Origin: Bacteroidota bacterium
Lineage (GTDB): Bacteria > Bacteroidota > Bacteroidia > Chitinophagales > Chitinophagaceae
DNA length: 64,000 nucleotides
Direction: 5' to 3'
Assembly (NCBI GenBank): GCA_016712665.1
Contig: JADJQP010000001.1
Location: 434,001 to 498,000, forward strand
Positions 17,221 to 26,536 of this stretch are shown in pieces. Numbering within the stretch: the stretch's first letter is position 1; each line of letters starts with the position of its first letter. The position numbers and the translations under genes were made by a program. The notes below the pieces were generated by a model, which was given only the letters and a program-made list of their open reading frames with translations, was not told where the DNA came from and made no database searches.

Positions 17221-17793
17221 CTACATACAAATATTGGTAGCAATGGCTTCCGAACGAAGCATTCCAAAATGGATAGAGTTTCTATAGTGACCGTTAAATA
17301 GAAAATCTTCTCTGAAATAGCCCTCCCTTCTAAATCCTACCGATTCAAGTAACTTACCGGAGGCATCATTTTCGGCGTCGATAATGGCTTCTATAGTATG
17401 CAAATTAAATTCTTCAAAACCATGTTTCAGCACACATAAAAGGGCTTCACGCATAATGCCTTGGCGGTGGTATGCCTTCGTCAACGAGTATCCTACTTCA
17501 GCTCTGCAGTGATCGGGTTTCAGATTCACAAATCCAATCATACCTATTAATCGGCCGCTGGCCTTCCATTCAATAGCCCAGTTGATTTTTTCATTTTTGT
17601 CAATGAAGTCGTTGACCATTTCTATAAGCGCCGTCGCGTCATTGAGGCTTACTGCAATGGGCCGTGGAATATAGCGCATCACATCAGGGTCTGAGCGCAT
17701 TTCAAAAACCTCAGGCGCATCATCGGGGCCAATTCTTCTAAGCAAGGTCCTTTCGGTCTCTAAAATAGGAAAAGGTGAAAATTGTAGGTTCAT
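17221..17793 (-). CDS. GNAT acetyltransferase, RimJ/RimL type
   Basis: 190 residues. Motifs of the acetyltransferase_3 subfamily: LETERTLLRRIGPDDAPEVFEMRSDPDVMRYI at the N-terminus, IGMIGFVNL, the acetyl-CoA pyrophosphate loop in AYHRQGIMREALL, and the C-terminal IDAENDASGKLLESVGFRREGYFRE. Such enzymes acetylate ribosomal-protein N-termini or small molecules; the substrate cannot be told from sequence. It follows the dnaX 3' end by 42 bp on the same strand and may be co-transcribed. Confidence 0.88.
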   Translation of the reverse strand: MNLQFSPFPILETERTLLRRIGPDDAPEVFEMRSDPDVMRYIPRPIAVSLNDATALIEMVNDFIDKNEKINWAIEWKASGRLIGMIGFVNLKPDHCRAEVGYSLTKAYHRQGIMREALLCVLKHGFEEFNLHTIEAIIDAENDASGKLLESVGFRREGYFREDFLFNGHYRNSIHFGMLRSEAIATNICM

Positions 17794-17835
17794 AAATCCT
17801 TGGTTTAAAGTTGATTATTTGTACTGCGCAGGTCA

Positions 17836-18345
17836 TTATTCAAATTCCAATCCTAATTTGTCTTTCAATTTCCCTAGAAGGGGATTTTGAGCCACCATCT
17901 TTTCAAAAATTTCTTTGGTACTCAGTATCTGTTCCACCATTTTATCGGGCTCGGGCGCTCTTTCATTCACCAGTACGTTTATGGCATCGTTGTGATAATA
18001 TTGTTTGAAAAAATCGAGCAGCTTTAAGCGCATGGTTTTCAAAAAATCGTAGGCAACACCAAATACATAAATGCTAATGCAATGACCTTCAAATTCAATA
18101 CTGCCTTGACCAATCGCATTTCTAAAGAATACTTTTTCTTGGGTTAGTTCTTCCACTATTTGCTTCCAGGCTGCTTCCAAATTAGTGGTATCGATTTCAA
18201 GTATTTGTTTATTCTTATGGGCGTTTTCTAGTTTTTCTTTAGCTGTACTTTTCAGCCCTTTTATTCCGCCCAAGGTCACCCCATACTGTGGCGCCTTATC
18301 TTTGCTCTCGTTGGTAGTTGCTGTAACAGCTGGTGAAGAGGCCAC
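17836..18345 (-). CDS. dnaX: DNA polymerase III tau-specific C-terminal region
   Basis: Not a gene of its own. The frame is open without a stop from the A10 tract at 18450-18459 through ILSGNVSVILHRKKTNRAPA and a Pro/Ala/Ser/Lys linker into this segment. GTG 18345 is merely the first possible internal start. The C-terminal domain (QILEIDTTNLEAAWKQIVEELTQEKVFFRNAIGQG, then FLKTMRLKLLDFFKQYYHND) is the Bacteroidota tau tail, expected to contact the polymerase alpha subunit and helicase. With a -1 shift at A10, tau would have 586 residues; without it, gamma ends at 383. Confidence 0.85.
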   Translation of the reverse strand: MASSPAVTATTNESKDKAPQYGVTLGGIKGLKSTAKEKLENAHKNKQILEIDTTNLEAAWKQIVEELTQEKVFFRNAIGQGSIEFEGHCISIYVFGVAYDFLKTMRLKLLDFFKQYYHNDAINVLVNERAPEPDKMVEQILSTKEIFEKMVAQNPLLGKLKDKLGLEFE

Positions 18346-18417
18346 GGGTTTTTTTTCCTGTATGGTTACTTTTTCACTTTCAACGCTAAGGGCAGGTGCT
18401 CTATTGGTCTTTTTTCT

Positions 18418-18459
18418 ATGTAAGATTACACTTACATTACCGCTCAGAATTTTTTTTTT
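18418..18459 (-). promoter_or_regulatory. dnaX slippage signal: A10 tract plus downstream stem-loop
   Basis: On the coding strand, ten A (T10 at 18450-18459) are read TTA AAA AAA AAA TTC TGA, so zero-frame translation stops two codons later. A -1 product continues into the tau tail. A perfect 7-bp stem, ATGTAAG-TGTAAT-CTTACAT, lies at 18418-18437, 12 nt downstream of the tract. Thermus dnaX uses A9 transcriptional slippage and E. coli dnaX uses ribosomal -1 shifting. A single missing base in the sequence would give the same picture. Confidence 0.55.
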
Positions 18460-19595
18460 AAAACATCGCCGGCATCTTCGCTGATGATTTCTATAGCACT
18501 ACTTAGATAGTTGAGTTTTATTAAAGCAAGTTCAACATGCATTCTTTTATTGCGTGCCACCTTATAATTGATCTCAGATGCATTGAGCACCGATAAGGCA
18601 TTGATAATATAGGAGCTGCTTACCTGATTTGCTTGCTGAAAGTATTTGATTTTGATATTTTCGGGCAAATCCAACAATTTGGCCACCCTTGAATCCTTAC
18701 ATATTAACAGATTCCGGAGATGTTCCGTACACCCATTCAAAAACATATCACCTTCAAATCCTTTACTGAAAATATCGTCGTACAGCAACATCACACTGCT
18801 CATATCTTGCATCATAAAGGCTTCCATGAGTTTAAAATAGTAGTCATAGTCTAAAATATTTAGATGTTCTACGGTGGACTCATACGTAATCTTATTCTGA
18901 CTGAAGCTTGCAATTTTATCCATGATCGACAAGGCATTGCGCATACAACCTTCACTTTTTTGCGCAATCAAATGCAGGGCTTCCTTTTCAAAAAGAATAT
19001 CCTCCTTGTTACATATTTCGGCTAGATGTTCAATAGTATCGTGTGAGGTGATTCTATTAAAGTCAAAAATTTGGCAACGCGAAAGGATGGTTGGAATAAT
19101 TTTGTGTTTTTCGGTAGTGGCCAAAATGAAAATGGCATAATGCGGCGGTTCTTCCAAGGTTTTCAAAAAAGCATTGAAGGCATTGGCACTTAACATATGT
19201 ACCTCATCAATAATATACACTTTATATTTACTACCACCTTGAGGGGCAAAACGCACCTGCTCTATAAGCTCGCGAATATCGTCTACCGAGCTATTGGACG
19301 CCGCGTCCATCTCATATACATTAAATGAATTATTGTCTTTATACGAAACGCAGGAAGGACAGGCATCACAAGCCTCGGCATCGGCTGTTCGGTTGGTGCA
19401 ATTAATGGTTTTGGCTAAAATTCTTGCACAGGTAGTTTTTCCAACGCCACGGGGTCCACAAAACAAAAAGGAATGCGCCAATTGATCCGTTTTGATGGCA
19501 TTTTTAAGAGTTGTGGTAATATGCCCTTGACCGATCACAGTATTAAACAACTGTGGTCGATATTTGATAGCCGAAACGACGTAATTTTCAGACAT
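18444..19595 (-). CDS. dnaX: DNA polymerase III subunit gamma / N-terminus of tau
   Basis: Clamp-loader ATPase. 383 residues ending KKKF. Walker A GPRGVGKTT at ~45-53, zinc-binding cysteines (CTNRTADAEACDACPSC), Walker B/DExH-like IIDEVHMLS, sensor 1 LATTEKHKIIPTILSRCQ (SRC arginine finger), and sensor 2 in EGCMRNALSIMD. Domain III follows (LNASEINYKVARNKRMHVELALIKL), so the frame covers the whole clamp-loader module, as in E. coli gamma. The minus-strand promoter element at 19604-19611 is 9 nt from the ATG. Confidence 0.95.
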   Translation of the reverse strand: MSENYVVSAIKYRPQLFNTVIGQGHITTTLKNAIKTDQLAHSFLFCGPRGVGKTTCARILAKTINCTNRTADAEACDACPSCVSYKDNNSFNVYEMDAASNSSVDDIRELIEQVRFAPQGGSKYKVYIIDEVHMLSANAFNAFLKTLEEPPHYAIFILATTEKHKIIPTILSRCQIFDFNRITSHDTIEHLAEICNKEDILFEKEALHLIAQKSEGCMRNALSIMDKIASFSQNKITYESTVEHLNILDYDYYFKLMEAFMMQDMSSVMLLYDDIFSKGFEGDMFLNGCTEHLRNLLICKDSRVAKLLDLPENIKIKYFQQANQVSSSYIINALSVLNASEINYKVARNKRMHVELALIKLNYLSSAIEIISEDAGDVLKKKF

Positions 19596-19603
19596 GCGAA
19601 TAG

Positions 19604-19611
19604 CAAATATA
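19604..19611 (-). promoter_or_regulatory. -7 element of dnaX
   Basis: TATATTTG on the minus strand, ending 8 nt before the ATG at 19595. This predicts a leaderless or almost leaderless mRNA. The -33 element is weak. Confidence 0.55.
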
Positions 19612-19736
19612 AAGAAGTTTAGAGATTATTTGGTGGTCATTTGAAAAGTATCTTTATCAACAAAAGGATATTTTTTTTGCGAGAGGCTAATGAAGATCCT
19701 TCTTGAAAAATGGATTACCACCCGCACGACTTTCAT

Positions 19737-19770
19737 ATTGCCTACTCAATCAATTTTTATTGTACTTTTG
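19737..19770 (+). promoter_or_regulatory. Promoter of the TlpA-like lipoprotein gene
   Basis: ATTG (19737-19740), 22-bp spacer, TACTTTTG (19763-19770, full match to TAnnTTTG). The ATG is 16 nt further on. Confidence 0.6.
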
Positions 19771-19786
19771 CGGGAATTTTATTCTC

Positions 19787-20899
19787 ATGAAAAGGCATCT
19801 ACTCCCTATCCTCATTTTAGTTATTTTCATTCAAAGTTGTAATAGCGGATTTTCAATAAAGGGCAAAATAGAAAATATGCCCGAACAACGATTTAGAATA
19901 GAAGAATTGGGTACCGAAGAAAATGTGCTGATAGATAGCGGAAAAACCAATACAGACGGAAGTTTTAGCATTCAGTCAAAAGCCTCAGAAGAATCGCTGT
20001 ACCGAATTAAATTCGAAAGAGGGAAATATATTTTACTGGCCATTAAAAATGGAGACAAGGCACAAATTGCCGGCGACTGGAAGCAGCTAGAGAATTACAC
20101 CGTTAGCGGTTCCTCAGGAAGTGTAGCGTTAAAAGGTTTTTTAATTAATCTCAGAGAAAATATTAAAGATATTCAAACCATGCAGGTTATTTTGGATTCC
20201 ATCAGTGTAAAACCAAAGAACGATTCGCTTAAAAAAATGGCTATTGACGATTTAAAAAATATCAATGCAAAATTTGTAGAATACGTTAAAAAATTTGCCG
20301 ATACCACGCAAAGTGTTGCCAGCGCCTTGTTTGCGGTTAATATTATCAATCCAGCTTATGAAACTCCGTATATCACTGCGTTTTATCAAAAGGTAACCAA
20401 ACGATTTCCCGAATCCAAGAATGCCAAGGTATTTGCTGATAAATTTTTAGCATCAGTAAAAAATTTGCCGGCAGCCCAACCGGGTGAAGGAACACCCGCA
20501 CCCGATTTTTCGGGTACAACTCCTGAAGGGAATAAAGTAACACTCAATAGTTACAAAGGAAAATATGTACTCCTCGATTTTTGGGCCTCATGGTGCGCCC
20601 CTTGTCGAAACGAAAGTAACAATATGGTAAATCTATACAATACCCATAAAGATCGAAATTTTACCATTATCGGTATTTCGCTCGATAGTAGTAAAGAAAA
20701 ATGGGTGGAGGCTATTGCGAAAGATAAACTGAACTGGACTCATATCAGCGAACTGAATGGATGGGCAGCTACCATTGCCAGAAATTATGAAGTTAATGCC
20801 ATACCGCAATATTTTCTCATCGACCCGCAAGGCAATATTATTGCGAAAGAAGCCAGTACCGATGCTATCGCGCAAAAGTTAAATGTAACCTTAAAATAG
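19787..20899 (+). CDS. TlpA-like thiol-disulfide oxidoreductase lipoprotein (DUF4369 N-domain)
   Basis: 370 residues with a lipoprotein signal (LLPILILVIFIQSC, lipid Cys at ~17). A DUF4369-type beta domain (~20-115: FSIKGKIENMPEQRFRIEEL, IDSGKTNTDGSFSI, GDWKQLENYTVSGS) is followed by a helical linker and an AhpC/TSA-thioredoxin domain (~235-370). The latter has APDFSGTTPEGNKVTLNSYKGKYVLLDFWASWCAPC: active site WCAPC. A cis-Pro follows in AIPQYFLIDPQG. It should keep periplasmic cysteines reduced, for example in cytochrome maturation. ATG 19787 was chosen for the signal peptide and the promoter; the open frame upstream is not coding-like. Confidence 0.92.
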   Translation: MKRHLLPILILVIFIQSCNSGFSIKGKIENMPEQRFRIEELGTEENVLIDSGKTNTDGSFSIQSKASEESLYRIKFERGKYILLAIKNGDKAQIAGDWKQLENYTVSGSSGSVALKGFLINLRENIKDIQTMQVILDSISVKPKNDSLKKMAIDDLKNINAKFVEYVKKFADTTQSVASALFAVNIINPAYETPYITAFYQKVTKRFPESKNAKVFADKFLASVKNLPAAQPGEGTPAPDFSGTTPEGNKVTLNSYKGKYVLLDFWASWCAPCRNESNNMVNLYNTHKDRNFTIIGISLDSSKEKWVEAIAKDKLNWTHISELNGWAATIARNYEVNAIPQYFLIDPQGNIIAKEASTDAIAQKLNVTLK

Positions 20900-20936
20900 T
20901 GGCGTATCGGGGTATTTTTCCCTCTGCCGAATTACA

Positions 20937-21962
20937 ATGTACAATTTAGTAAAAAAAATATTATTCAAATACGATCCTGAAGAAGTTCACTATAAAGTAA
21001 TGAAATGGCTTACCAAAGCCTATAACGTGGGCATTGGAAAAAGGTATCTGGAAAGTAATTATAGTATCAAACATTCTTCACTCGAAAGAAAGGTTTTTGG
21101 AATTACATTTAAAAATCCAGTTGGATTGGCTGCCGGTTTTGATAAGGATGCTAAGTTCATTGATGAATTATCATGTCTCGGATTTGGCTTTATCGAAATA
21201 GGCACCCTTACTCCACGCCCACAAGACGGCAATGAAAAACCCCGCTTGTTTAGATTTCCAATGGATGCAGCAATTATTAACCGTATGGGCTTCAATAATG
21301 AAGGGGTAGATGCTGCCGTACTTCGACTGAAACAACGCAAAACCAACATCATTATTGGAGGTAATATCGGCAAAAATAAAAGCACACCCAATGAAAAGGC
21401 CATTGAGGATTACGAGTATTGTTTTAAAAAACTATTTGATGTGGTTGATTACTTTGTGGTGAATGTAAGTAGTCCCAATACACCCAATTTAAGAGAACTG
21501 CAAGAGAAAGAACCGCTGCAAGCCCTGCTCACCCAATTGCAGAATATCAATTTATCCTATCCCAATCCCAAACCCATTTTATTAAAAATTGCTCCCGATC
21601 TCACCGACAGCCAATTAGACGATGTGATTGATATTGTTACAAAAACCCGATTAAGCGGTATCGTGGCTACCAATACCACCATCGTAAGAGAGGGGCTCAG
21701 CGATATACAACTTATTGAACGTACAGGCGCCGGAGGAGTGAGTGGCAAACCGCTCAAACAAAGAAGCACCGAAATTGTCAGGTATATTTCCGAAAAAACC
21801 AAAGGAACCCTACCGATTATTGCGGTTGGTGGAATTTTTACGCCTGAAGATGCAAAGGAAAAACTAGATGCAGGCGCTAGTTTGGTTCAATTGTACACCG
21901 GCTTTATTTATCAAGGACCGGCCATTGCCAAAAACATTTGTAAATCTCTTATTCAATTTTAA
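20937..21962 (+). CDS. pyrD: Dihydroorotate dehydrogenase (quinone), class 2
   Basis: Fourth step of pyrimidine synthesis; FMN enzyme on the inner membrane passing electrons to quinone. 341 residues. The N-terminal ~45 residues (YNLVKKILFKYDPEEVHYKVMKW) are the class 2 membrane-associated helices. Then VGLAAGFDKDAKFIDEL, IEIGTLTPRPQDGNEKPRLFRF and the catalytic loop NVSSPNTPNLRELQ, whose Ser is the class 2 base. FMN phosphate binding follows in GAGGVSGKPL, IIAVGGIF and ASLVQLYTGFIYQGP. terC begins 6 bp downstream, suggesting an operon. Confidence 0.96.
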   Translation: MYNLVKKILFKYDPEEVHYKVMKWLTKAYNVGIGKRYLESNYSIKHSSLERKVFGITFKNPVGLAAGFDKDAKFIDELSCLGFGFIEIGTLTPRPQDGNEKPRLFRFPMDAAIINRMGFNNEGVDAAVLRLKQRKTNIIIGGNIGKNKSTPNEKAIEDYEYCFKKLFDVVDYFVVNVSSPNTPNLRELQEKEPLQALLTQLQNINLSYPNPKPILLKIAPDLTDSQLDDVIDIVTKTRLSGIVATNTTIVREGLSDIQLIERTGAGGVSGKPLKQRSTEIVRYISEKTKGTLPIIAVGGIFTPEDAKEKLDAGASLVQLYTGFIYQGPAIAKNICKSLIQF

Positions 21963-21968
21963 TATAGC

Positions 21969-22745
21969 ATGGAATATTTATTATCCGCAGACGCACTTAT
22001 TAGTTTGCTAACACTCACCATTTTAGAAATAGTGCTGGGAGTCGACAATGTAATTTTTGTATCGATTATCATGGGTCGCTTAGAAAAGGCGAAGCAAGTA
22101 ACTGCCCGACGGATATGGATGCTTACCGGTATCGTAGTACGGGTCATTTTATTATTGAGTCTAACCTGGCTGGTAAAAAATGGAAGTAGCGAATTATTTT
22201 CCATTATGGGAAAATCATTTAATCTCCGCGGTTTGATTATGCTTGCAGGGGGTCTCTTTTTGTTGGTAAAAACAGTGAGCGAAATTCATCAAAAATTGGA
22301 GGGTCTGGAACATGGTGTCAAGACAAACAGCAAAGGAGCTACATTGATGCAAGTGGTAGTGCAAATGATGCTTGTAGATATGGTATTTTCCTTTGATAGC
22401 ATTATTACGGCAGTAGGAATGGCGCAACATGTTGAGGTGATGATTATTGCAGTCATTATTGCTATGTTTGTGATGTTTGTATATGCAGGTAAAATTTCGG
22501 CCTTTATTGAAAAACACCCTACCGTTAAAATGCTGGCGCTCTCATTTTTGGTAATGATTGGTGTGGTATTACTGATTGAAGGTTGGGATGCAGACAAAGC
22601 ACACGATTTGCATTTAAAAAATTATGTCTATTTTGCTATGGCCTTCTCCTTTGCGGTAGAATTGCTCAATATGCAATTGCGAAAAAAATCTACCACACCG
22701 GTAGTGCAACTGCATGAACCGGATCTAGATGATAGTATGAAATAA
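21969..22745 (+). CDS. TerC-family integral membrane protein
   Basis: 258 residues, seven to eight hydrophobic segments. The family's acidic membrane motifs are present: EIVLGVDNVIFVSII near the start and LVDMVFSFDSIITAVGMA in the middle. TerC proteins are linked to tellurite resistance and, in several bacteria, to metal export that supplies Mn to secreted enzymes. The role here is not testable from sequence. It is tightly linked to pyrD (6-bp gap), without its own visible promoter. Confidence 0.9.
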   Translation: MEYLLSADALISLLTLTILEIVLGVDNVIFVSIIMGRLEKAKQVTARRIWMLTGIVVRVILLLSLTWLVKNGSSELFSIMGKSFNLRGLIMLAGGLFLLVKTVSEIHQKLEGLEHGVKTNSKGATLMQVVVQMMLVDMVFSFDSIITAVGMAQHVEVMIIAVIIAMFVMFVYAGKISAFIEKHPTVKMLALSFLVMIGVVLLIEGWDADKAHDLHLKNYVYFAMAFSFAVELLNMQLRKKSTTPVVQLHEPDLDDSMK

Positions 22746-22851
22746 GAGAAACAGACCTTGTTCAAAGGGGTATCGATGCATTTGTATCCATTGTAATAAA
22801 CACCTATGATACCTATTGATTTGAAATTAAAATCAAATTAGTAGAGACCCC

Positions 22852-22882
22852 TTGTGGAATTTCGGTTGCTTTTGTATCTTTA
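22852..22882 (+). promoter_or_regulatory. Promoter of the alpha-2-macroglobulin gene
   Basis: TTG (22852-22854), 20-bp spacer, TATCTTTA (22875-22882), one base off TAnnTTTG. The same variant element occurs before the gene at 56873. The ATG at 22908 is 25 nt downstream. Confidence 0.5.
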
Positions 22883-22907
22883 TGTACCTGCCAATAAATA
22901 TAAATCA

Positions 22908-24602
22908 ATGCGAAATCTATTTTTTACTGCCTTTTTTGTAGTATTCCTGCAAAACCTATTAGCCCAAACCAATATGAACACAAAATATGACGCCAAATGG
23001 AAAGCGGTCAAGAACGCATTTCAAAAGGGCCTAAATAAGACCGCTCAAACCGAAATTGAATCTATAATAAAAGTGGCAAAAGCAGAAAACAATATCGGAC
23101 AAATCATCAAAGGATTCTGCAATTATAGAGTCAGTTTACGCGATCGAGACGAAAAAGCAAGACTTCACGATATTGTATTTTTCGAAAAAGAACTCAAGGA
23201 CGCATCGTTCCCTGTCAAGCAAGTGCTCCATTCTATGATAGGAGATTTATACTGGTCATACTACGAAGAAAATCGCTGGAAAATACTCGATCGCACAAAA
23301 GTGGAGAATATAGATGCTCCCAATTTTGAAAGGGCGGGAGCAAATACTATTTTGGATATCGAAACATGGAGTGCTGATGATTTTTATAATAAAGCCTTTG
23401 AACAATTTACAGCCTCACTTACTGAAAAAGAAAAGTCGAAGGCCTTTCCTCTAAAAAATCTGACAACTATTGTGGAAAAAGGAGCCAATACAGAAACCTT
23501 GCGTCCTACCCTTTTCGACTTTTTAGCAAACCGAGCAATCGAGTATTTTTCAAAAGAAGAAACCGATATAACCAAACCGACGTATGCATTTGAAATTAAT
23601 GATGAAAAGGCCTTCGCTTCCGTATCGACGTTTGTAAACGCTTCATTCAATACCTCCGATAAAACCTCTCAAAAATTCAATGTATTAAAATTATATCAAG
23701 AGATTCTTTTGTTTCATAGCAACGATTCCGACCCAAGTGCCTTGATTGATGCCGACATTGCTCGTATTCAATATGTAAACGATAAAAGCATTGCCCGCGA
23801 AAAAAAGGAATGGTATAAGAATGCATTGAAAGCCATTGCCGATACATATCCCGCTAACGAACAGGCGGCCATGGCTACCTATTTATATGCCGAAACCTTT
23901 ACCCAGGGAGGACAGCATGTAGGTCGTATGGCCTATTTAAATTCCGGTTTCGATGATTCAAAAGTTGATTATGTGGAAGCCAAAAAATGGTGCGATTACA
24001 TTGTAGAAAAATTTCCCAAAACAGAAGCATCCAGTCGCGCCGAATCGCTCTTGCAACAAATTGAACAAAAAAGCCTGGGAATTCGTGTTGAAAAAGTGGT
24101 ACTTGCGAATCAACCCTCCTTAGCAATGGTATCCTACAAAGAAGTGAAAACCATGTATTGCAAAATTGTTAAAGTAACCAATCAAGAAATTAAAGATAAA
24201 ACCTACGATTATAACAATGATTATCAAGTGTTGGCAAGTAGAAAAGGAATCAAGGATTGGCAGGGGGCTCTGCCTGATAAACACGACTACAAGGCACACA
24301 GTACCGAAATTAAAATAGAGGCTTTGCCTTTTGGCACCTATGCAATAATTGTGTCGGAGGACAAAGATTTCAATAGTAAAAAATATTATGCAATTGCATT
24401 TTTACGAGTGTCAAATTTGGCACATGTACAGGTCACCGAACAAGACAAAGATGGTACCGGCATTTATGTGGTAGACCGAGCTAGTGGACAAGCACTCGAA
24501 AATGTGAGCGTTCATACATGGATCAATTCATATAATTATGAATCACGTAAATACCAACCCAAAGCTGGACCTGTTTTAAAACCAATAAAGAGGGTTATGT
24601 AA
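22908..24602 (+). pseudogene. Alpha-2-macroglobulin-like protein, fragment 1 (N-terminal)
   Basis: First of four pieces of one gene spanning 22908-29123. ATG 22908 gives a signal peptide (FFTAFFVVFLQNLLAQ). A long helical region follows (~25-370), containing TPR-like YWSYYEENRWKILDRT and AEAKKWCDYIVEKFPKTEA-type segments, and then the first MG beta domains (LAMVSYKEVKTMYCKIVKV, LPFGTYAIIVSED, VDRASGQALENVSV). The frame is lost at A4 24578-24581. One added A gives LKTNKEGYVNIQRVNPNQGG, running into fragment 2. Bacterial A2Ms are periplasmic or surface protease traps. Confidence 0.85.
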
Positions 24603-24613
24603 ACATTCAGCGG

Positions 24614-26536
24614 GTGAACCCCAATCAAGGTGGCTATGCACTGGAGCTTATTAAGGGCGATGATGTTTTATATCTAGACGATAATATTTATATCAACGAG
24701 TATTATCCACAACCTGATAACGATTATGTACGTACGTTTTTATTCACCGACAGAAGTATCTATCGCCCTGGTCAAACCATCTACTTCAAAGGAATTTCGG
24801 TGATGCAAAAAACGAAAGGCGGTCACAAGACCTTTGAATTAATAAAAGATAGAAAAACATCCGTTACCTTAAAAGACGTCAATTATCAGGATATCAAAAC
24901 CATTGAACTGACATCCAATGAATATGGTTCTTTTACCGGCACTTTTATTGCACCACAGGGGTTACTCAGCGGCCAATTTCAAATAGTGGCCGAAAGCGGT
25001 CAGGCCCTTTTTAATATTGAGGAATACAAACGTCCGAAATTTGAAGTACGTTATGATACCCTAAAAGGAACCTACAAAATCAATGAAAGCATCAAGGTGA
25101 GGGGCCTAGCAAAAGCCTTTGCCGGAAATGCAATTGATGGCGCCAAGGTCAGCTACCGAGTGGTTCGCAATGCGCGTTTTCCCTACTATTGGTGCTTCTA
25201 TCGATGGGGGGCACCCAGCAGTGCCAGCATGGAAATTACACATGGAAGTACCACCACTCAGACAGATGGATCCTTTGATATTTCCTTTAACGCAATACCC
25301 GATGAGAGTATAGACAAGCAAACCAAACCCATATTTGATTATACTATTTATGCGGATGTAACCGATTTAAACGGGGAAACACGAAGTGGCGAAACCATTG
25401 TGTCGGTAGGGTACGAAAGCCTCTTACTAAAAATCGAAACACCCGAGCAGGTCGATTTCAATAATTTCAATGCAGTAAAAATTTTCTCCACCAATTTAGC
25501 AGGAATCCATGTACCGGCACAAGTTACCTTGACCTTAAAAAAATTGGTTTCCCCATCTAAAACCTATCGGAAGCGACTCTGGGAACATGTGGAAATCCAA
25601 TCAATTTCGGAAGAGGCTTTCCGAAAAGACTTTCCGCTGGATGAATACAAAAACGAGAATGATTATTTGCAATGGAAGGAAGAAAAAGTGATATGGTCGA
25701 AAACATTCACCACTACCCAAGAAGGACTCGAGTACCTGCAAAAAACAGGAGCCTCCCAAGGTTGGTTTGTATTGGAAGCTCGTGCCAAAGACCTGTCTGC
25801 CGACAAGGTAGGTAAAGATGCCAACGAGGTGATTGACAAAAAGTATATTCGCCTGTCCTCAAACACCAATCCCCAATCATTACCCAATGAACACCTACTT
25901 GTAACCAAAGTAAAAACAACAGCAGAGCCCGGCGAAGATTTTAGCTTCACGATTTCAAACCCATACGAAAAAATATTTTTACTGTATTGTGTGCAGCCAT
26001 CATCGGCAAACCATGAAATCGCCAATCCCTCAACAATCGCGTGGCAAAGCATAAGCGGAAATAAAACCTATACATACACCATTAAAGAATCGGACAGAGG
26101 AGGATTTTACGTCAGCGGATGGTTTATTAAGGACAATCGGTATTATTCATTTCAAGAATCCATTTTGGTTCCATGGACCAACAAACAACTAACACTTTCT
26201 CTCCAAACTTTTAGAAATAAAATGTTGCCCGGCTCTGAGCAAGAGTGGACCCTAAAAATTACCGGATCGCAAAAAGAAAAAGTAAGTGCTGAATTACTAG
26301 CCACCATGTACGATGCTAGTTTAGACGCCTTCAAACCACACTACTGGCAAGATTTTTATTTATTCGCCGGTACCAATCAAAAAATTCAATTTAATACCAG
26401 TTCTAATTTTATTGTGGAGCCCGGTCGGCAATTTTATTTTGGTACCTATAAAAATGTTCACTCGTACGACAAAAAGATACCCAAGTTTACTATGGTGGGG
26501 ATTAAACAATTCCTATTCCTATTTTGGAATGAGTGA
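24614..26536 (+). pseudogene. Alpha-2-macroglobulin-like protein, fragment 2 (MG domains)
   Basis: Contains the MG2-type domain FLFTDRSIYRPGQTIYFKGIS, a reliable A2M signature, and several further MG domains: YGSFTGTFIAPQGLLSGQFQIV, GLAKAFAGNAIDGAKVSYRVVR, GETRSGETIVSVGY. It reaches the region before the bait/ANA segment (MLPGSEQEWTLKITG, LATMYDASLDAF). The true reading starts upstream of the GTG at 24614, continuous with fragment 1. The frame is lost again near 26485-26495: the expected sequence is IPKF followed by WWGLN, obtained by removing one base. The last ~15 residues (MVGIKQFLFLFWNE) are out of frame. Confidence 0.85.

Noticed and set aside
24574..24584. Programmed -1 shift in the A2M gene at T-TTA-AAA
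   Set aside because: The in-phase pattern is short, the same gene has another frameshift of opposite sign and a nonsense codon, and A2Ms are not known to use shifting.
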